DNA of 64,000 bases, from assembly GCF_900496975.1 (NCBI RefSeq), contig NZ_UFQC01000005.1, positions 176,800 through 240,799 of the forward strand, written 5' to 3'. The translations under genes and the position numbers were made by a program. The notes beneath the pieces were generated by a model. It had not been told where the DNA came from and did no database searches. It saw only the letters and a program-made list of their open reading frames with translations. This DNA comes from Achromobacter veterisilvae. GTDB lineage: Bacteria; Pseudomonadota; Gammaproteobacteria; Burkholderiales; Burkholderiaceae_B. Every line of letters starts with the position of its first letter. Position 1 is the stretch's first letter. This document shows positions 17,344 to 27,777 of this stretch, one piece after another.

Positions 17344-18287
17344 GCGATTTCGTTAATGGCTTTTGGGGGTATTTCATCTCGATCGTCGCCGTGGGCGGCG
17401 TGCTCTGGTGCGTCTGGCTGCTGTACACGCAGCGCCGCTGGCTCAACACCAAGCCGGCCAGCGGCCAGGTCGAGGACACGGGCCACGTCTGGGACGGCGA
17501 CCTGACCGAGCTCAACAACCCGGTGCCGGGCTGGTGGACCTGGATGTACCTGCTGGCCTGCGCCTTCGCGCTGGGCTACCTGTTCTTCATGCCCGGCCTG
17601 GGCGAGTACAAGGGCCAGTTGGGCTACAGCAGCACGCAGGAAGTCGCGCAGCAGCAGGCCAAGATGGCCGAGGCCGTCCGCCCGATCTACGCGCGTTTCG
17701 AGACCATGGACATTCCGCAGATCGCCCAGGATCCGGGCGCCCGCGAAATCGGCCAGCGCCTGTTCCTGAACACCTGCGCGCAGTGCCATGGCTCCGACGC
17801 CAAGGGCGGCCCCAGCTTCCCCAACCTGGCGGACGGCGACTGGCTGCACGGCGGCTCTCCGGAAGCCATCACGCAGACCATCACCCAGGGCCGCATCGGC
17901 GTGATGCCTCCGTGGAAGGCGGCGATCGACGCCAAGACGGCCGGCGACATCGCGCAGTACGTGCGTTCGCTGTCCGGCCTGACCGCCGATCCGGTCCGCG
18001 TGTTCCGCGGCAAGCGCGAGTTCGCCAACTTCTGCGTCGCCTGTCACGGCGTCGACGGCAAGGGCAACCAGGCGCTGGGCGCGCCCAACCTGACGGACGA
18101 CGTCTGGCTCTACGGCAGTTCCGAGGCCACCATCGTGAAGACGATTCTGGACGGCCGCGACAACCGGATGCCCGCGCACCAGGACATCCTGTCGCCCGAG
18201 CAGATCAAGATCCTGACGGCGTGGGTCTGGGGCTTGTCGAACAAGCCCGACGCGGCGCCCCAGGCATCGGCCGAGGCGGCGAAGTAA
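17340..18287 (+). CDS. ccoP: cbb3-type cytochrome c oxidase subunit III (di-haem)
   Basis: A 315-residue di-haem cytochrome c. Two transmembrane helices (about residues 8-30 and 65-85) anchor two tandem c-haem domains with CAQCH (146-150) and CVACH (232-236). It takes electrons from the bc1/cytochrome c pool. A hydrophilic Pro/Ala tail ends it. It is the last structural gene of ccoNOQP; a hairpin without a T-run follows before ccoG. Confidence 0.97.
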   Translation: MSDFVNGFWGYFISIVAVGGVLWCVWLLYTQRRWLNTKPASGQVEDTGHVWDGDLTELNNPVPGWWTWMYLLACAFALGYLFFMPGLGEYKGQLGYSSTQEVAQQQAKMAEAVRPIYARFETMDIPQIAQDPGAREIGQRLFLNTCAQCHGSDAKGGPSFPNLADGDWLHGGSPEAITQTITQGRIGVMPPWKAAIDAKTAGDIAQYVRSLSGLTADPVRVFRGKREFANFCVACHGVDGKGNQALGAPNLTDDVWLYGSSEATIVKTILDGRDNRMPAHQDILSPEQIKILTAWVWGLSNKPDAAPQASAEAAK

Positions 18288-18309
18288 AGGCATCCGCGGC
18301 GCTTGGATA

Positions 18310-18327
18310 GGGGCGCGAAAGCGCCCC
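18310..18327 (+). other. strong RNA hairpin between ccoP and ccoG
   Basis: GGGGCGC/GCGCCCC with a stable GAAA tetraloop lies 22 bp after the ccoP stop. There is no T-run, so it is probably an RNA-stabilising or processing hairpin that separates ccoNOQP from ccoG rather than a terminator. Confidence 0.6.
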
Positions 18328-18360
18328 CATATCGATTGGACTTACAGCAGGGAGCAGCAA

Positions 18361-19851
<1,491 letters not shown>

Positions 19852-19871
19852 GCACTGAAAAGGATATGTCC

Positions 19872-20081
19872 ATGAACGCCGCCCAACCCGCGAAGCCCGC
19901 CAAACCCTGGTACCGTGAACCCTGGCCCTGGATCCTGATGGCCGGGCCCTTCGCGGCCATGGTCGGCTGCTTCGTCACGATCTATTTCGCGTTCACGAAC
20001 TTCAGCAACCAGCCGATCCAGGAGGGCGTCGTCAAGCGCGGCCTGGTCATCGAGCAGGCCGCGCCGAACGCCAATCCGTAA
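19872..20081 (+). CDS. very short FixH-like membrane protein
   Basis: A 69-residue protein whose start PWYREPWPWILMAGP plus one transmembrane helix resembles only the first quarter of FixH/CcoH (usually 150 residues or more). The periplasmic beta-rich domain is missing; after the helix only about 25 residues remain. AGGA spacing favours ATG 19872 over ATG 19866. It directly follows ccoG, where FixH normally sits. CcoH contacts CcoNOP through its membrane anchor in other species, so a helix-only form could still work. That is inference. Confidence 0.7.
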   Translation: MNAAQPAKPAKPWYREPWPWILMAGPFAAMVGCFVTIYFAFTNFSNQPIQEGVVKRGLVIEQAAPNANP

Positions 20082-20097
20082 ACGGGGGAATGCACAG

Positions 20098-20334
20098 ATG
20101 GGCTTGCGATCGTTGATGTGGATACTGTGGCCGTCGTTCCTGGCGGCCGCGGCGGGGAGCGCGCTGATATTCGCCCTGATCGACCCCCTGGACGTGGCGA
20201 TCTTCGGCCACGTGCCGACAGGGCGCACGGGCTTCTACACCGTGTCGTTCTTCGTGCTGTGGGTGATGGCCGGACTGTCCAGCACGCTCACGGCCTACCT
20301 GATGCCCAAGCCCGAGGAAGACGAAGACCTGTAG
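20098..20334 (+). CDS. small two-helix membrane protein of the cco cluster
   Basis: A 78-residue protein with two hydrophobic helices (about residues 7-27 and 45-66) and an acidic tail (PKPEEDEDL). A GGGGGA ribosome site precedes ATG 20098. I do not recognise a named family. Its place right behind ccoG-fixH suggests a role in oxidase assembly or simply co-regulation at low oxygen. Confidence 0.7.
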   Translation: MGLRSLMWILWPSFLAAAAGSALIFALIDPLDVAIFGHVPTGRTGFYTVSFFVLWVMAGLSSTLTAYLMPKPEEDEDL

Positions 20335-20370
20335 CGGTGCGCGGCGGGTTTCCGCCACGCGCCCGGGGCC

Positions 20371-20709
20371 CTAGACCTTCTTGACGAATTCCGACTTGAG
20401 GCTCATGGGGCCGAAGCCGTCGATCTTGCAGTCGATGTCGTGGTCGCCATCGACCAGCCGGATGCCCTTGACCTTGGTTCCCATCTTGATCACGCCACCG
20501 GAGCCCTTGAGCTTCAGGTCCTTGATGACGGTGACGGTGTCGCCGTCCTGAAGCACGTTGCCGGCCGAATCGCGGTAGACCCGGGCTTCCTCGGCGGCTT
20601 CGGCCGCCTGCGGCGGCCATTCGTGCGCGCATTCGGGGCAGATGTAGACGCCGCTGTCTTCATAGGTGAATTCGGACTGGCATTTCGGACAGGCGGGCAG
20701 GGCGCTCAC
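20371..20709 (-). CDS. yjdM: zinc-ribbon protein YjdM (formerly PhnA)
   Basis: A 112-residue protein nearly colinear with E. coli YjdM: a zinc ribbon of two CxxC motifs (CPKC and CPEC, first 35 residues), then [11 protein letters not shown] and the invariant end [24 protein letters not shown] start at 20709 is chosen because the homologue begins SLPHCPKC and AGAGG lies upstream; the open frame extends into the palindrome array, which is not coding. Despite the old name it is not a proven phosphonoacetate hydrolase; its function is unclear. Confidence 0.92.
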   Translation of the reverse strand: MSALPACPKCQSEFTYEDSGVYICPECAHEWPPQAAEAAEEARVYRDSAGNVLQDGDTVTVIKDLKLKGSGGVIKMGTKVKGIRLVDGDHDIDCKIDGFGPMSLKSEFVKKV

Positions 20710-20794
20710 GGGTAAACCTCTGGTGCAAAAACGGCGCGGTACGCGCAACGCGTAAGTATACGGCGCAGCAGCGCGCGCCGTCCGTTGTAGGCGC

Positions 20795-21195
20795 GGGTGT
20801 CTGACACCCGTACGGCAAGGAGCGACGGGCTTGAAGCAGCGTAGCGGGGTGTCTGACACCAATCGGGGCGGCGATAGCGTTTCCCCCGGGGGTGTCAGAC
20901 ACCCGGCTACACCTCTGTAAGCCGTGCCGTCATCTCGTAGGGGTGTCTGACACTTGCCTACCCCCGCGCGCTGCGCGCCGCCGCCTCAGGCGCAGGTGTC
21001 TGACACCCGTACGGCAAGGAGCGACGGGCTTGAAGCAGCGCATCGGGGTGTCAGACACCGATCGGGGCGGCGATACCGTTTCCCCCGAGTGTCAGACACC
21101 CGGCGGCACCTCTGCAAACCGTGCGGTCATCTCGTAAGGGTGTCTGACACTTGCCTGCCCCGCACGCCGCCGCCTCAGGCGCAGGTGTCTGACAC
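20795..21195. repeat. array of nine GTGTCTGACAC palindromes in two ~198 bp tandem units
   Basis: Nine copies of GTGTC(T or A)GACAC start at about 20797, 20849, 20892, 20943, 20996, 21048, 21089, 21140 and 21185. Most are extended to GGTGTCTGACACC, and the first and third to 15-base perfect palindromes. The text between them also repeats: the block from copy 1 to copy 4 recurs about 198 bp later, including a shared GGCAAGGAGCGACGGGC. Centre bases alternate T and A. It sits between yjdM and the ABC exporter. No transposase gene is near. It is a REP/BIME-like element or regulatory array of unknown family. Confidence 0.92.
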
Positions 21196-21320
21196 TTGCC
21201 TGCCCGCGCACGCCGCCGGCTCCGCCAGCTATTTCCAAAACACACTGTTCCGCCCCGCCAAACAAGCGGCGGCGGTGTGGCGGGTAAAATCCCTGGCTGT
21301 CGATCAAGTTGGGGGCGTGC

Positions 21321-22244
21321 GTGCAACCGGTCATTTCAATCCAGGACTTATCCAAGCGGTACGCTTCGGGTTTCCAGGCGCTCAAGAACGTGAACCTGGA
21401 TATCCGGCGCGGCGAAATCTTCGCCCTGCTTGGACCGAACGGCGCGGGCAAGACGACGCTGATCAGCATCATCTGCGGCATCGTCAACCCCACCGCAGGC
21501 AAGGTGCTGGCCGACGGCCATGACATAGTGTCCGAGTTCCGCGCGGCGCGCGCCAAGATCGGGCTGGTGCCGCAGGAAATCTCCACGGACGCGTTCGAGA
21601 CCGTCTGGAATACCGTCAATTTCAGCCGCGGCCTGTTCGGCAAGCCGACCGACCACGCCTACATCGAAAAGGTGCTGCGCGACCTGTCCCTGTGGGACAA
21701 GAAGGACAGCCGCATCATGGCGCTGTCGGGCGGGATGAAGCGCCGGGTCATGATCGCCAAGGCGCTGTCGCACGAGCCCGCCATCCTGTTCCTGGACGAA
21801 CCCACCGCCGGGGTGGACGTCGAGTTGCGGCGCGGCATGTGGGAAATGGTGCGGCGGCTGCGCGAAAGCGGCGTCACCATCATCCTGACCACGCACTACA
21901 TCGAGGAAGCCCAGGAAATGGCCGACCGGATCGGCGTGATCCGCAAGGGCGAGATCATCCTGGTCGAGGAAAAGCACGCGCTGATGAAAAAGCTGGGCAA
22001 GCGCCAACTGGCGCTGACCCTGAAGTCGCCGCTGCCCGGCATCCCGACGGCGCTGGAAGGCTTCCAACTGGACCTGTCGGCCGACGGCCACAGGCTGGTC
22101 TATACCTACGACAACCAGGGCGGCGGCGAGATTTCGCGGCTGCTGCACGAGCTGGGCAGGCTGGAGATCGAATTCACGGACCTGAATTCGTCGGAAAGCT
22201 CGCTCGAGGATATCTTTGTCAGCCTGGTGCACGGTCAATCATGA
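21321..22244 (+). CDS. ABC-2 type exporter, ATP-binding protein
   Basis: A 307-residue ATPase with Walker [11 protein letters not shown]-loop region LVPQEIS, signature LSGGMKRR, Walker [13 protein letters not shown] and H-loop TTHYIEEA. The C-terminal about 80 residues form the extra domain seen in DrrA/CcmA-type exporters. GTG 21321 ([10 protein letters not shown]) is preferred; a TTG four codons earlier is possible. ATGA overlap with the permease gene shows coupling. The substrate is unknown (drug, polysaccharide or lipid-like molecules in relatives). Confidence 0.9.
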   Translation: MQPVISIQDLSKRYASGFQALKNVNLDIRRGEIFALLGPNGAGKTTLISIICGIVNPTAGKVLADGHDIVSEFRAARAKIGLVPQEISTDAFETVWNTVNFSRGLFGKPTDHAYIEKVLRDLSLWDKKDSRIMALSGGMKRRVMIAKALSHEPAILFLDEPTAGVDVELRRGMWEMVRRLRESGVTIILTTHYIEEAQEMADRIGVIRKGEIILVEEKHALMKKLGKRQLALTLKSPLPGIPTALEGFQLDLSADGHRLVYTYDNQGGGEISRLLHELGRLEIEFTDLNSSESSLEDIFVSLVHGQS

Positions 22245-23002
22245 ATTTCTACGCCATCCGCGCTATCTACCTGTTCGAAATGGCCCGCGCGTGGCGCACG
22301 CTGATGCAGAGCGTGCTGTCGCCGGTGATTTCCACGTCGCTGTATTTCGTGGTGTTCGGCTCCGCCATCGGCTCGCACATGGTGGAGATCGACGGCGTGA
22401 GCTACGGCGCCTTCATCGTGCCGGGCATGATCATGCTGTCGCTGCTGACGCAGAGCATCGCCAACGCGTCCTTCGGCATCTACATGCCGCGCTTTTCCGG
22501 GACCATCTACGAAATCCACTCGGCGCCCATCTCCTATGTGGAGATCGTCATGGGCTACGTCGGGGCCGCCGCCAGCAAGTCCATCGTCCTGGGGCTGATC
22601 ATGCTGGCCACGGCGCGGCTGTTCGTGGACTTCCACGTGGCGCATCCGGTCTGGATGCTGGCGTTCCTGGTGCTTACCTCGGTGACGTTCAGCCTGTTCG
22701 GCTTCATCATCGGGATCTGCGCCGACGGCTTTGAAAGGCTGCAGATCATTCCGCTGATGATCATCACGCCGCTGACCTTCCTGGGCGGCACCTTCTATTC
22801 CATCAAGATGCTGCCCCCGTTCTGGCAGGCCGTCACGCTGTTCAATCCGGTCGTGTACCTCGTCAGCGGCTTCCGCTGGGCGTTCTACGGGGTGGCCGAC
22901 GTCAGCGTGGGCATCAGCGTGGGCATGACGCTGGGTTTCCTGTTGGCCTGCCTGCTGGGAGTGCGCTGGATTTTCAAGACGGGCTACCGGCTGAAGGCCT
23001 GA
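22241..23002 (+). CDS. ABC-2 type exporter, permease
   Basis: A 253-residue integral membrane protein with six hydrophobic helices and the ABC-2 membrane-domain pattern ([51 protein letters not shown]), as in YadH/NodJ-type permeases. The partner ATPase is directly upstream with a 4-base overlap. The downstream gene converges with only 25 bp between the stops. Confidence 0.9.
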   Translation: MNFYAIRAIYLFEMARAWRTLMQSVLSPVISTSLYFVVFGSAIGSHMVEIDGVSYGAFIVPGMIMLSLLTQSIANASFGIYMPRFSGTIYEIHSAPISYVEIVMGYVGAAASKSIVLGLIMLATARLFVDFHVAHPVWMLAFLVLTSVTFSLFGFIIGICADGFERLQIIPLMIITPLTFLGGTFYSIKMLPPFWQAVTLFNPVVYLVSGFRWAFYGVADVSVGISVGMTLGFLLACLLGVRWIFKTGYRLKA

Positions 23003-23027
23003 TCTTCCGCCGGGCCCGCGCGGTGCC

Positions 23028-24113
23028 TCAGGCCCGGGGGATGATCTTCCGGTCCATGAGCACGCCCAGCCAGTGCTTGACGGATCGCTCCGTGTCGAAG
23101 GTCTGGGTAAAGCCCGCCTGCTTGATCTTGACTGTGCTGACAAAAGCCGGCGGGGGCATTTCCTTCAGGCCGTAGCCGAACCGGGCATCCGCCGAAAAAT
23201 GGGACTGCCCCAGTATCTCGTCCATGCTCAGGGGCCTCAGGCCGTGCTCCCGCACGAGTTCCGACCAGCGTTGCGCGCGGCTGGGCAGGTATTGCGCCAG
23301 CCGGACCGGCCGGTCCGGGCCGGATTCGAGGTGAAAGAAATCCGCCAGGCCGGGCCAGAGATCGCGCCAACTGAAGACTTCCCCGTTGGTCAGGTTGTAA
23401 TGTTCGCCCCAGGCCGCGGGCGTGTCCGCCGCCCACGCGGCGGCATTGCCGATCAGGCGCACATCCACGGCTTCGCGGGGAAAGGCGATGTGGCCGGGAT
23501 AGCAGAACGGCTGGCCTTCCGCGCGGCACAGCGACGCATAGACGCCGATGATGGGCACGGTATTCATGGCCACCCCCACATTGGGCCCCACCACGATGGC
23601 GGGGCGGAAGATGGTCCAGCCGAATCCAAGCTCGGCGGCCTTCTCCTTGATGTAGTCCTCCTGGAACCAATAGGAGTTCGGATGATCGTCGCGCGGCTCG
23701 CGCTCCCGCGCGGGAATGCGGATGGGATGCAGGTGCACGCCGTAGGCCTTCGTGCCCTGGAGCAGGGTCACGTGCCGCAGCCGGGCGGCCCGGCCCAGCG
23801 GCTCGATGACGTTCTTGATCATCTCCAGATTGGTGGACATCTGGTCGGCGTCCTGCCAGCCCGCGATCAGGCCGGGCTTTTCGTAGACGGCGGCATACAC
23901 CACATGCGTCACCTGGGCCAGCGCGCTGAAGCAGGCGCGGCTGGCGTCGGCGTCCCGCAAGTCCACCGACAAATGGGTGAACGGCTTTTGGCTGAAGACT
24001 TCGGGGCGCCGGCGGGAAACGGCGATGACTTCCCAGCCTTCATCGAGGAACGCGTCGATGGCGGCGGTGCCGACCAGCCCGCTGGCGCCAGTGATGAGAA
24101 CAGTGCGTGGCAT
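23028..24113 (-). CDS. NAD(P)-dependent SDR-family reductase, PRISE/VEP1-like
   Basis: A 361-residue extended short-chain dehydrogenase. The Rossmann motif is TGASGLVG (residues 8-15). The catalytic region NSYWFQEDYIKEKA resembles the shifted Tyr-Lys of progesterone 5-beta-reductase/iridoid synthase-like (PRISE) proteins rather than a plain YxxxK. Relatives reduce conjugated enones. It is last in the five-gene operon led by the AtuA-like gene, suggesting reduction of an alpha,beta-unsaturated intermediate; this is inference. Confidence 0.8.
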   Translation of the reverse strand: MPRTVLITGASGLVGTAAIDAFLDEGWEVIAVSRRRPEVFSQKPFTHLSVDLRDADASRACFSALAQVTHVVYAAVYEKPGLIAGWQDADQMSTNLEMIKNVIEPLGRAARLRHVTLLQGTKAYGVHLHPIRIPAREREPRDDHPNSYWFQEDYIKEKAAELGFGWTIFRPAIVVGPNVGVAMNTVPIIGVYASLCRAEGQPFCYPGHIAFPREAVDVRLIGNAAAWAADTPAAWGEHYNLTNGEVFSWRDLWPGLADFFHLESGPDRPVRLAQYLPSRAQRWSELVREHGLRPLSMDEILGQSHFSADARFGYGLKEMPPPAFVSTVKIKQAGFTQTFDTERSVKHWLGVLMDRKIIPRA

Positions 24114-24146
24114 CCGGTTACCTTGTTCGGTGTGTGTGTGGCCCGG

Positions 24147-25124
24147 TCAGTCCATGACCAGGTCGATCTGCGAGAACAGTTCCTTGAAGCGGGCGGATTC
24201 GTCCGCCATGCGCTTGCCGAACTCCTGCCGGCTGTCCGAGGCCGCCGCGATGCCCAGCGTGGCGAACTTCTGCTGCACGTCGGGATCGTGCACCGCCTTG
24301 GCGATCTCCGCGTTCAGGCGATCCAGGATTTCCACCGGCGTGCCGGCCGGCGCCACGATGCCGTACCACGCCACGCTTTCCGCGCCCGGCAAGCCCGCCT
24401 CGGCGATCGTGGGCACGTCGGGCAGCATGGGGGAGCGCTTCACGTCGGCCACCGCCAAGGCGCGCAGTCTGCCGGATTTGACGAAGGACAGGATGGGAGG
24501 CAGGCCGCTGATGACCATCTGCGTGCGCCCGCCCAGCGTGTCGGTGACGGCGTCGCTGTTGCCCTTGTAGGGGACGTGCAATATCTTGGTGTGCGAGTAG
24601 TGCTGGAACAGTTCGCCCGCGATGTGATTGCTGGTGCCCATGCCGGCCGAGGCGTAGCTGACCTTGTCCGGGTTGGCCTTGATGTAGCCGATCAATTCCT
24701 GAAGGGTGTTCACCGGCAGCGAGGGATTGACCAGGATCACATTGGGTCCGGTGGCCACCAGCGCGACGGGCGCGAGGTCCTTGGCCGGATCGTAGGGCAT
24801 GCGCTTGCGGACGTTCGGATTGACGGTGATCGGCCCGGCGGACGCGAAGCCGATGGTGTAGCCATCCTTGGGCGACTTGGCGATGATGTCGGTGCCCAGG
24901 TCGCCGCCCGCGCCGGGCTTGTTTTCGACGATGACCGGCTGGCCCATCTGCTCGGACAGGGACTTCGCGACGAGCCGGGCGATGATGTCGATGGAGCTTC
25001 CCGGGCCATAGGTGGCGATCAGGCGGATAGGCCGGTCGGGATAGGATGGCGCGGCCGTCTGGGCGGCGGCGAAGGTGGCGGTCGCCCCCAGGGCCAGGCC
25101 CGCGAGCAGTCTGGATATCGTCAT
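24147..25124 (-). CDS. tripartite tricarboxylate transporter-family (Bug) binding protein
   Basis: A 325-residue exported solute-binding protein: a signal peptide (ISRLLAGLALGATATFAAA), then the Bug hallmark YPDRPIRLIATYGPGSS, NKPGAGGDLGTD, HVPYKGNSDAVTD and the C-terminal lobe. Bug proteins bind carboxylated ligands through water-mediated contacts with little specificity. AAGGAG precedes ATG 25124. No TctA/TctB membrane genes are nearby, so it may sense or deliver substrate for the neighbouring operon. Confidence 0.92.
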   Translation of the reverse strand: MTISRLLAGLALGATATFAAAQTAAPSYPDRPIRLIATYGPGSSIDIIARLVAKSLSEQMGQPVIVENKPGAGGDLGTDIIAKSPKDGYTIGFASAGPITVNPNVRKRMPYDPAKDLAPVALVATGPNVILVNPSLPVNTLQELIGYIKANPDKVSYASAGMGTSNHIAGELFQHYSHTKILHVPYKGNSDAVTDTLGGRTQMVISGLPPILSFVKSGRLRALAVADVKRSPMLPDVPTIAEAGLPGAESVAWYGIVAPAGTPVEILDRLNAEIAKAVHDPDVQQKFATLGIAAASDSRQEFGKRMADESARFKELFSQIDLVMD

Positions 25125-25153
25125 GATGTTGTCTCCTTGCCGATGCGTTGGCT

Positions 25154-26071
25154 TTAATTCGTGTGGGAATACATGAGCTTGCCGGGCTGCGGCATCTGGG
25201 CGCGCAGGATGACGCCCTGTTCCGCTTCGGTGATGTACAGCGTGCGGCGGTCGGGGCCGCCGAACGCCACATTGGTGGTGCGCAGGCCCGCGCAGGAACG
25301 GATGCGGTACAGCGGTTCGCCCAGCGGGCTGAAAAGCCAGACAGTGCCGGCCTGGGCATGCACGACCGCTAGGTTCCCGGCCTCGTCGATGGCCAGGCCG
25401 TCGGGCCCCGCCGTGCTGCCCGACAACTGGATGTAGCGGCTGGCCTTTTTCATCCTGCCGTCCGGCTCCAGCCGCAGCGCGTAGATCGCGTTGTCGTGCG
25501 TGATGGCGACGTAGAGCACGTTCTCGGCCCGATTGAGCACCAGCCCGTTGGGCCCGGCCAGGCCGTCCATCAACAGGTCCACGGTCTTGCCGTCGGCGCG
25601 CAGCCGGAAGACCCGTCCGGTCGGATTTTCAAGCGCGCTTTCGCCCTGGTCGGTGAAGTACAGGTCGCCGTTGGACGCGAAGAACAGATCGTTCAGTCCC
25701 CTGAGGCCCTCGCGCATCGCATGCTGCAAATAGGGCTTGATCGTCCGTGCCCGCGGATCCAGCAGCATGAGGCCATGCAGGTGGTCGGCCACGAAAATGC
25801 GGCCGTCGCGGTGGATCTTCAGCCCGTTGGGTTCGCCTTCGTAGCGGATCACGACCTCGAAGTTTCCCGCCGGGTCCACGCGCAGGATGCGTCCGTGCGC
25901 AAGATCCACGCACCACAGATTGCCTGCGCGGTCGAATGACGGCCCTTCCAGAAAGGAATGCATCTTGACGTGGCGCGCGGCCAGCCAGGAAGAGGGCTCG
26001 TCGGTCAGGTAGAGCGAGTCGGGCAGCCGGGCGTAGACGTCGGTGCCGAGATTCTCTGCGGGTGGGTACAT
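25154..26071 (-). CDS. SMP-30/gluconolactonase-family lactonase
   Basis: A 305-residue six-bladed beta-propeller with family repeats: FLEGPSFDRAGNLWCVD, EGEPNGLKIHRDGRIFVAD, GLRGLNDLFFASNGDLYFTD and GLAGPNGLVLNRAENVLYVA. The Glu, Asn and Asp residues that hold the catalytic calcium are in place. The family hydrolyses lactones or related esters. GAGGTG precedes ATG 26071. It lies in the operon between the AtuC-like and Bug genes. Confidence 0.88.
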   Translation of the reverse strand: MYPPAENLGTDVYARLPDSLYLTDEPSSWLAARHVKMHSFLEGPSFDRAGNLWCVDLAHGRILRVDPAGNFEVVIRYEGEPNGLKIHRDGRIFVADHLHGLMLLDPRARTIKPYLQHAMREGLRGLNDLFFASNGDLYFTDQGESALENPTGRVFRLRADGKTVDLLMDGLAGPNGLVLNRAENVLYVAITHDNAIYALRLEPDGRMKKASRYIQLSGSTAGPDGLAIDEAGNLAVVHAQAGTVWLFSPLGEPLYRIRSCAGLRTTNVAFGGPDRRTLYITEAEQGVILRAQMPQPGKLMYSHTN

Positions 26072-26095
26072 GGATACACCTCGGGATTTCCAGGA

Positions 26096-26416
26096 TTACT
26101 GAGGGTTGCCGGGCAGTTCGATGCCCAGGATGAGCGAACTGAGCGCCTTGCCATGGGGATCCAGCCGCAGGGACCGCGTCACGCCGCCGGCCAGCACGTC
26201 CTGGATGACGAAGTTGAGCGCCCTGAGGCTTTCGATCTCGTAGCGCTGCACCGGGCCCGCTCCCAGGTGCGCATAGGCCTGCCTCACGCGCTCGGCCGTC
26301 AATTCCCTGCGCAGCACTTGCCAGGCGGATTCGTCGTAGGCGATGACCGCGACGTTCGAGGTATTGCCTTTGTCGCCGGAACGCGCGTGGGCCAAGTCGT
26401 AAACCAGTGTTCCCAT
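26096..26416 (-). CDS. AtuC-like small acyl-pathway protein
   Basis: A 106-residue protein of the family that pairs with AtuA/DUF1446 proteins. The start VYDLAHARSGDKGNTSNVAVIAY is a conserved family block. In relatives this small domain may be fused to the C-terminus of AtuA; here it is a separate gene two bases downstream. The biochemical role is not established. Confidence 0.8.
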   Translation of the reverse strand: MGTLVYDLAHARSGDKGNTSNVAVIAYDESAWQVLRRELTAERVRQAYAHLGAGPVQRYEIESLRALNFVIQDVLAGGVTRSLRLDPHGKALSSLILGIELPGNPQ

Positions 26417-26418
26417 GC

Positions 26419-27777
26419 CTATGCTCCTACCGTGATCACTTGGGGCGTGACCCAGTTCCTGGGAATCAGGACCGAGTCCACCGCGATGACTTCCTTCGCG
26501 CCCAGGTTGACCGGGCCGCCCGCGCCGTAGGGGCCTTGCATATTCAGTTGGCGCACATGGTCGCCCAGCAGGTGGGCGCTCTTCTTGTCGGGGCAGCGCG
26601 CCGCAATGCGCAGGCGGACTTCGTAAGGGTCTTCGGACGAGGCCCGCGGGCGGTCGCCATGCAGGCTGCTCATGCCGATGAGATCGACCTGGAATTCGCT
26701 GGCCGTGCCGCCGTCGAGCCTGAAGCGTTCCTGGACGATCCGGGCGGCCAGTTGCGCCCGCGCCACGGCATTGAGGCCGGCGTACGCCACTTCGCCGGCG
26801 CCTATCCAGCCATCGGCATAGCCCACGACGACTTTGTAGGTGTCGGTGCGCGCGCGGGCGTTCGCGCCGCGCACGGCGACGCGGTCGGGCGTCAGTTCCT
26901 CGAACGAGAGCCCGTCCAGGCTGAGCACGCAGTCCGGCGTGATATAGGCGCGCGGGTCGTGTATTTCATAGAGCGCCTGCTCGGTGCAGGTCATGCGGTC
27001 GAGCCGGCCGCCGGATCCGTCGGGCTTGGCGATGTGGAGTTCGCCGTCGCCGTAGATATCCGCGTAGGGATAGGGCAGCTCGGCCAGCCGCGGCACTTCC
27101 TTCCTGCCCGGGTCGGCGAAGTATCCGCCGGTCACCTGGGCCGAGCATTCCAGCAGATGTCCCATGATGGTGCCGGCCGCCATGCGCGGCAGATCGTCAT
27201 GGGCCCAGCCATGGTGGTGCATGGCCACGCCCAGAAACAGCGAGGGGTCCGCGACGCGGCCCGACAGCACGACGTGCGCGCCGGTGGCCAGTGCGTCGCG
27301 CACCGTGTCGGCGCCCAGGTAGGCGTTCGCGGAAGCCAGCCTGGGCAGTATCTCTTCCAGCGGGAGCTTGCGCTCGCGGAGCTGAAGCTCGGGATGCCCG
27401 CGCAGGCGGTCGGCGACGTCGTCGCCCACGATCGCGGCGCACTTCAGGTCCTGCCAACCCAGGGACCGGCCGATGGCCAGCGCGGCTTGCGCGGCGCCGA
27501 CCGGATTGGCCGCGCCCATGTTGGAGACCAGCCGCACGCCTTTTTCGCGGCACAAGGGCAGGAAACTGCGCATGCGTTCGGCCAGCATGGGATTGAAGCC
27601 CAGCTTGTCGTCATGCTGGCGCGCGAGCGTTTCGCGCGCAATGGTGCGCTCGGCCAGGCATTCGCACACCAGGTAGTCCAGCTCGCATTGCTCGAGCAGC
27701 GCGATCGCCGGCCCCACGCGGTCGTCCGCCATGCCCGCGCCCACTCCTACGCGAAGCCGCGTGCGGGGATCTTTCAT
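26419..27777 (-). CDS. AtuA-like (DUF1446) acyclic-terpene-utilisation family protein
   Basis: A 452-residue protein of the AtuA/DUF1446 family: RVGVGAGMADDRVGPA at the start, YLVCECLAERTIA, VSNMGAANPVGAA and GRVADPSLFLG in the first half. AtuA is needed for geranyl/citronellyl catabolism in Pseudomonas, but family members occur in many unrelated degradation clusters. ATG 27777 is chosen (GGAG upstream); the open frame begins 26 codons earlier without support. It is the first gene of the five-gene operon and divergent from a LysR gene. Confidence 0.83.
   Translation of the reverse strand: MKDPRTRLRVGVGAGMADDRVGPAIALLEQCELDYLVCECLAERTIARETLARQHDDKLGFNPMLAERMRSFLPLCREKGVRLVSNMGAANPVGAAQAALAIGRSLGWQDLKCAAIVGDDVADRLRGHPELQLRERKLPLEEILPRLASANAYLGADTVRDALATGAHVVLSGRVADPSLFLGVAMHHHGWAHDDLPRMAAGTIMGHLLECSAQVTGGYFADPGRKEVPRLAELPYPYADIYGDGELHIAKPDGSGGRLDRMTCTEQALYEIHDPRAYITPDCVLSLDGLSFEELTPDRVAVRGANARARTDTYKVVVGYADGWIGAGEVAYAGLNAVARAQLAARIVQERFRLDGGTASEFQVDLIGMSSLHGDRPRASSEDPYEVRLRIAARCPDKKSAHLLGDHVRQLNMQGPYGAGGPVNLGAKEVIAVDSVLIPRNWVTPQVITVGA

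Noticed and set aside
20795..21195. CRISPR array
   Set aside because: The repeats are 11-15 bp palindromes, the intervening segments are themselves duplicated, and no cas gene is present.
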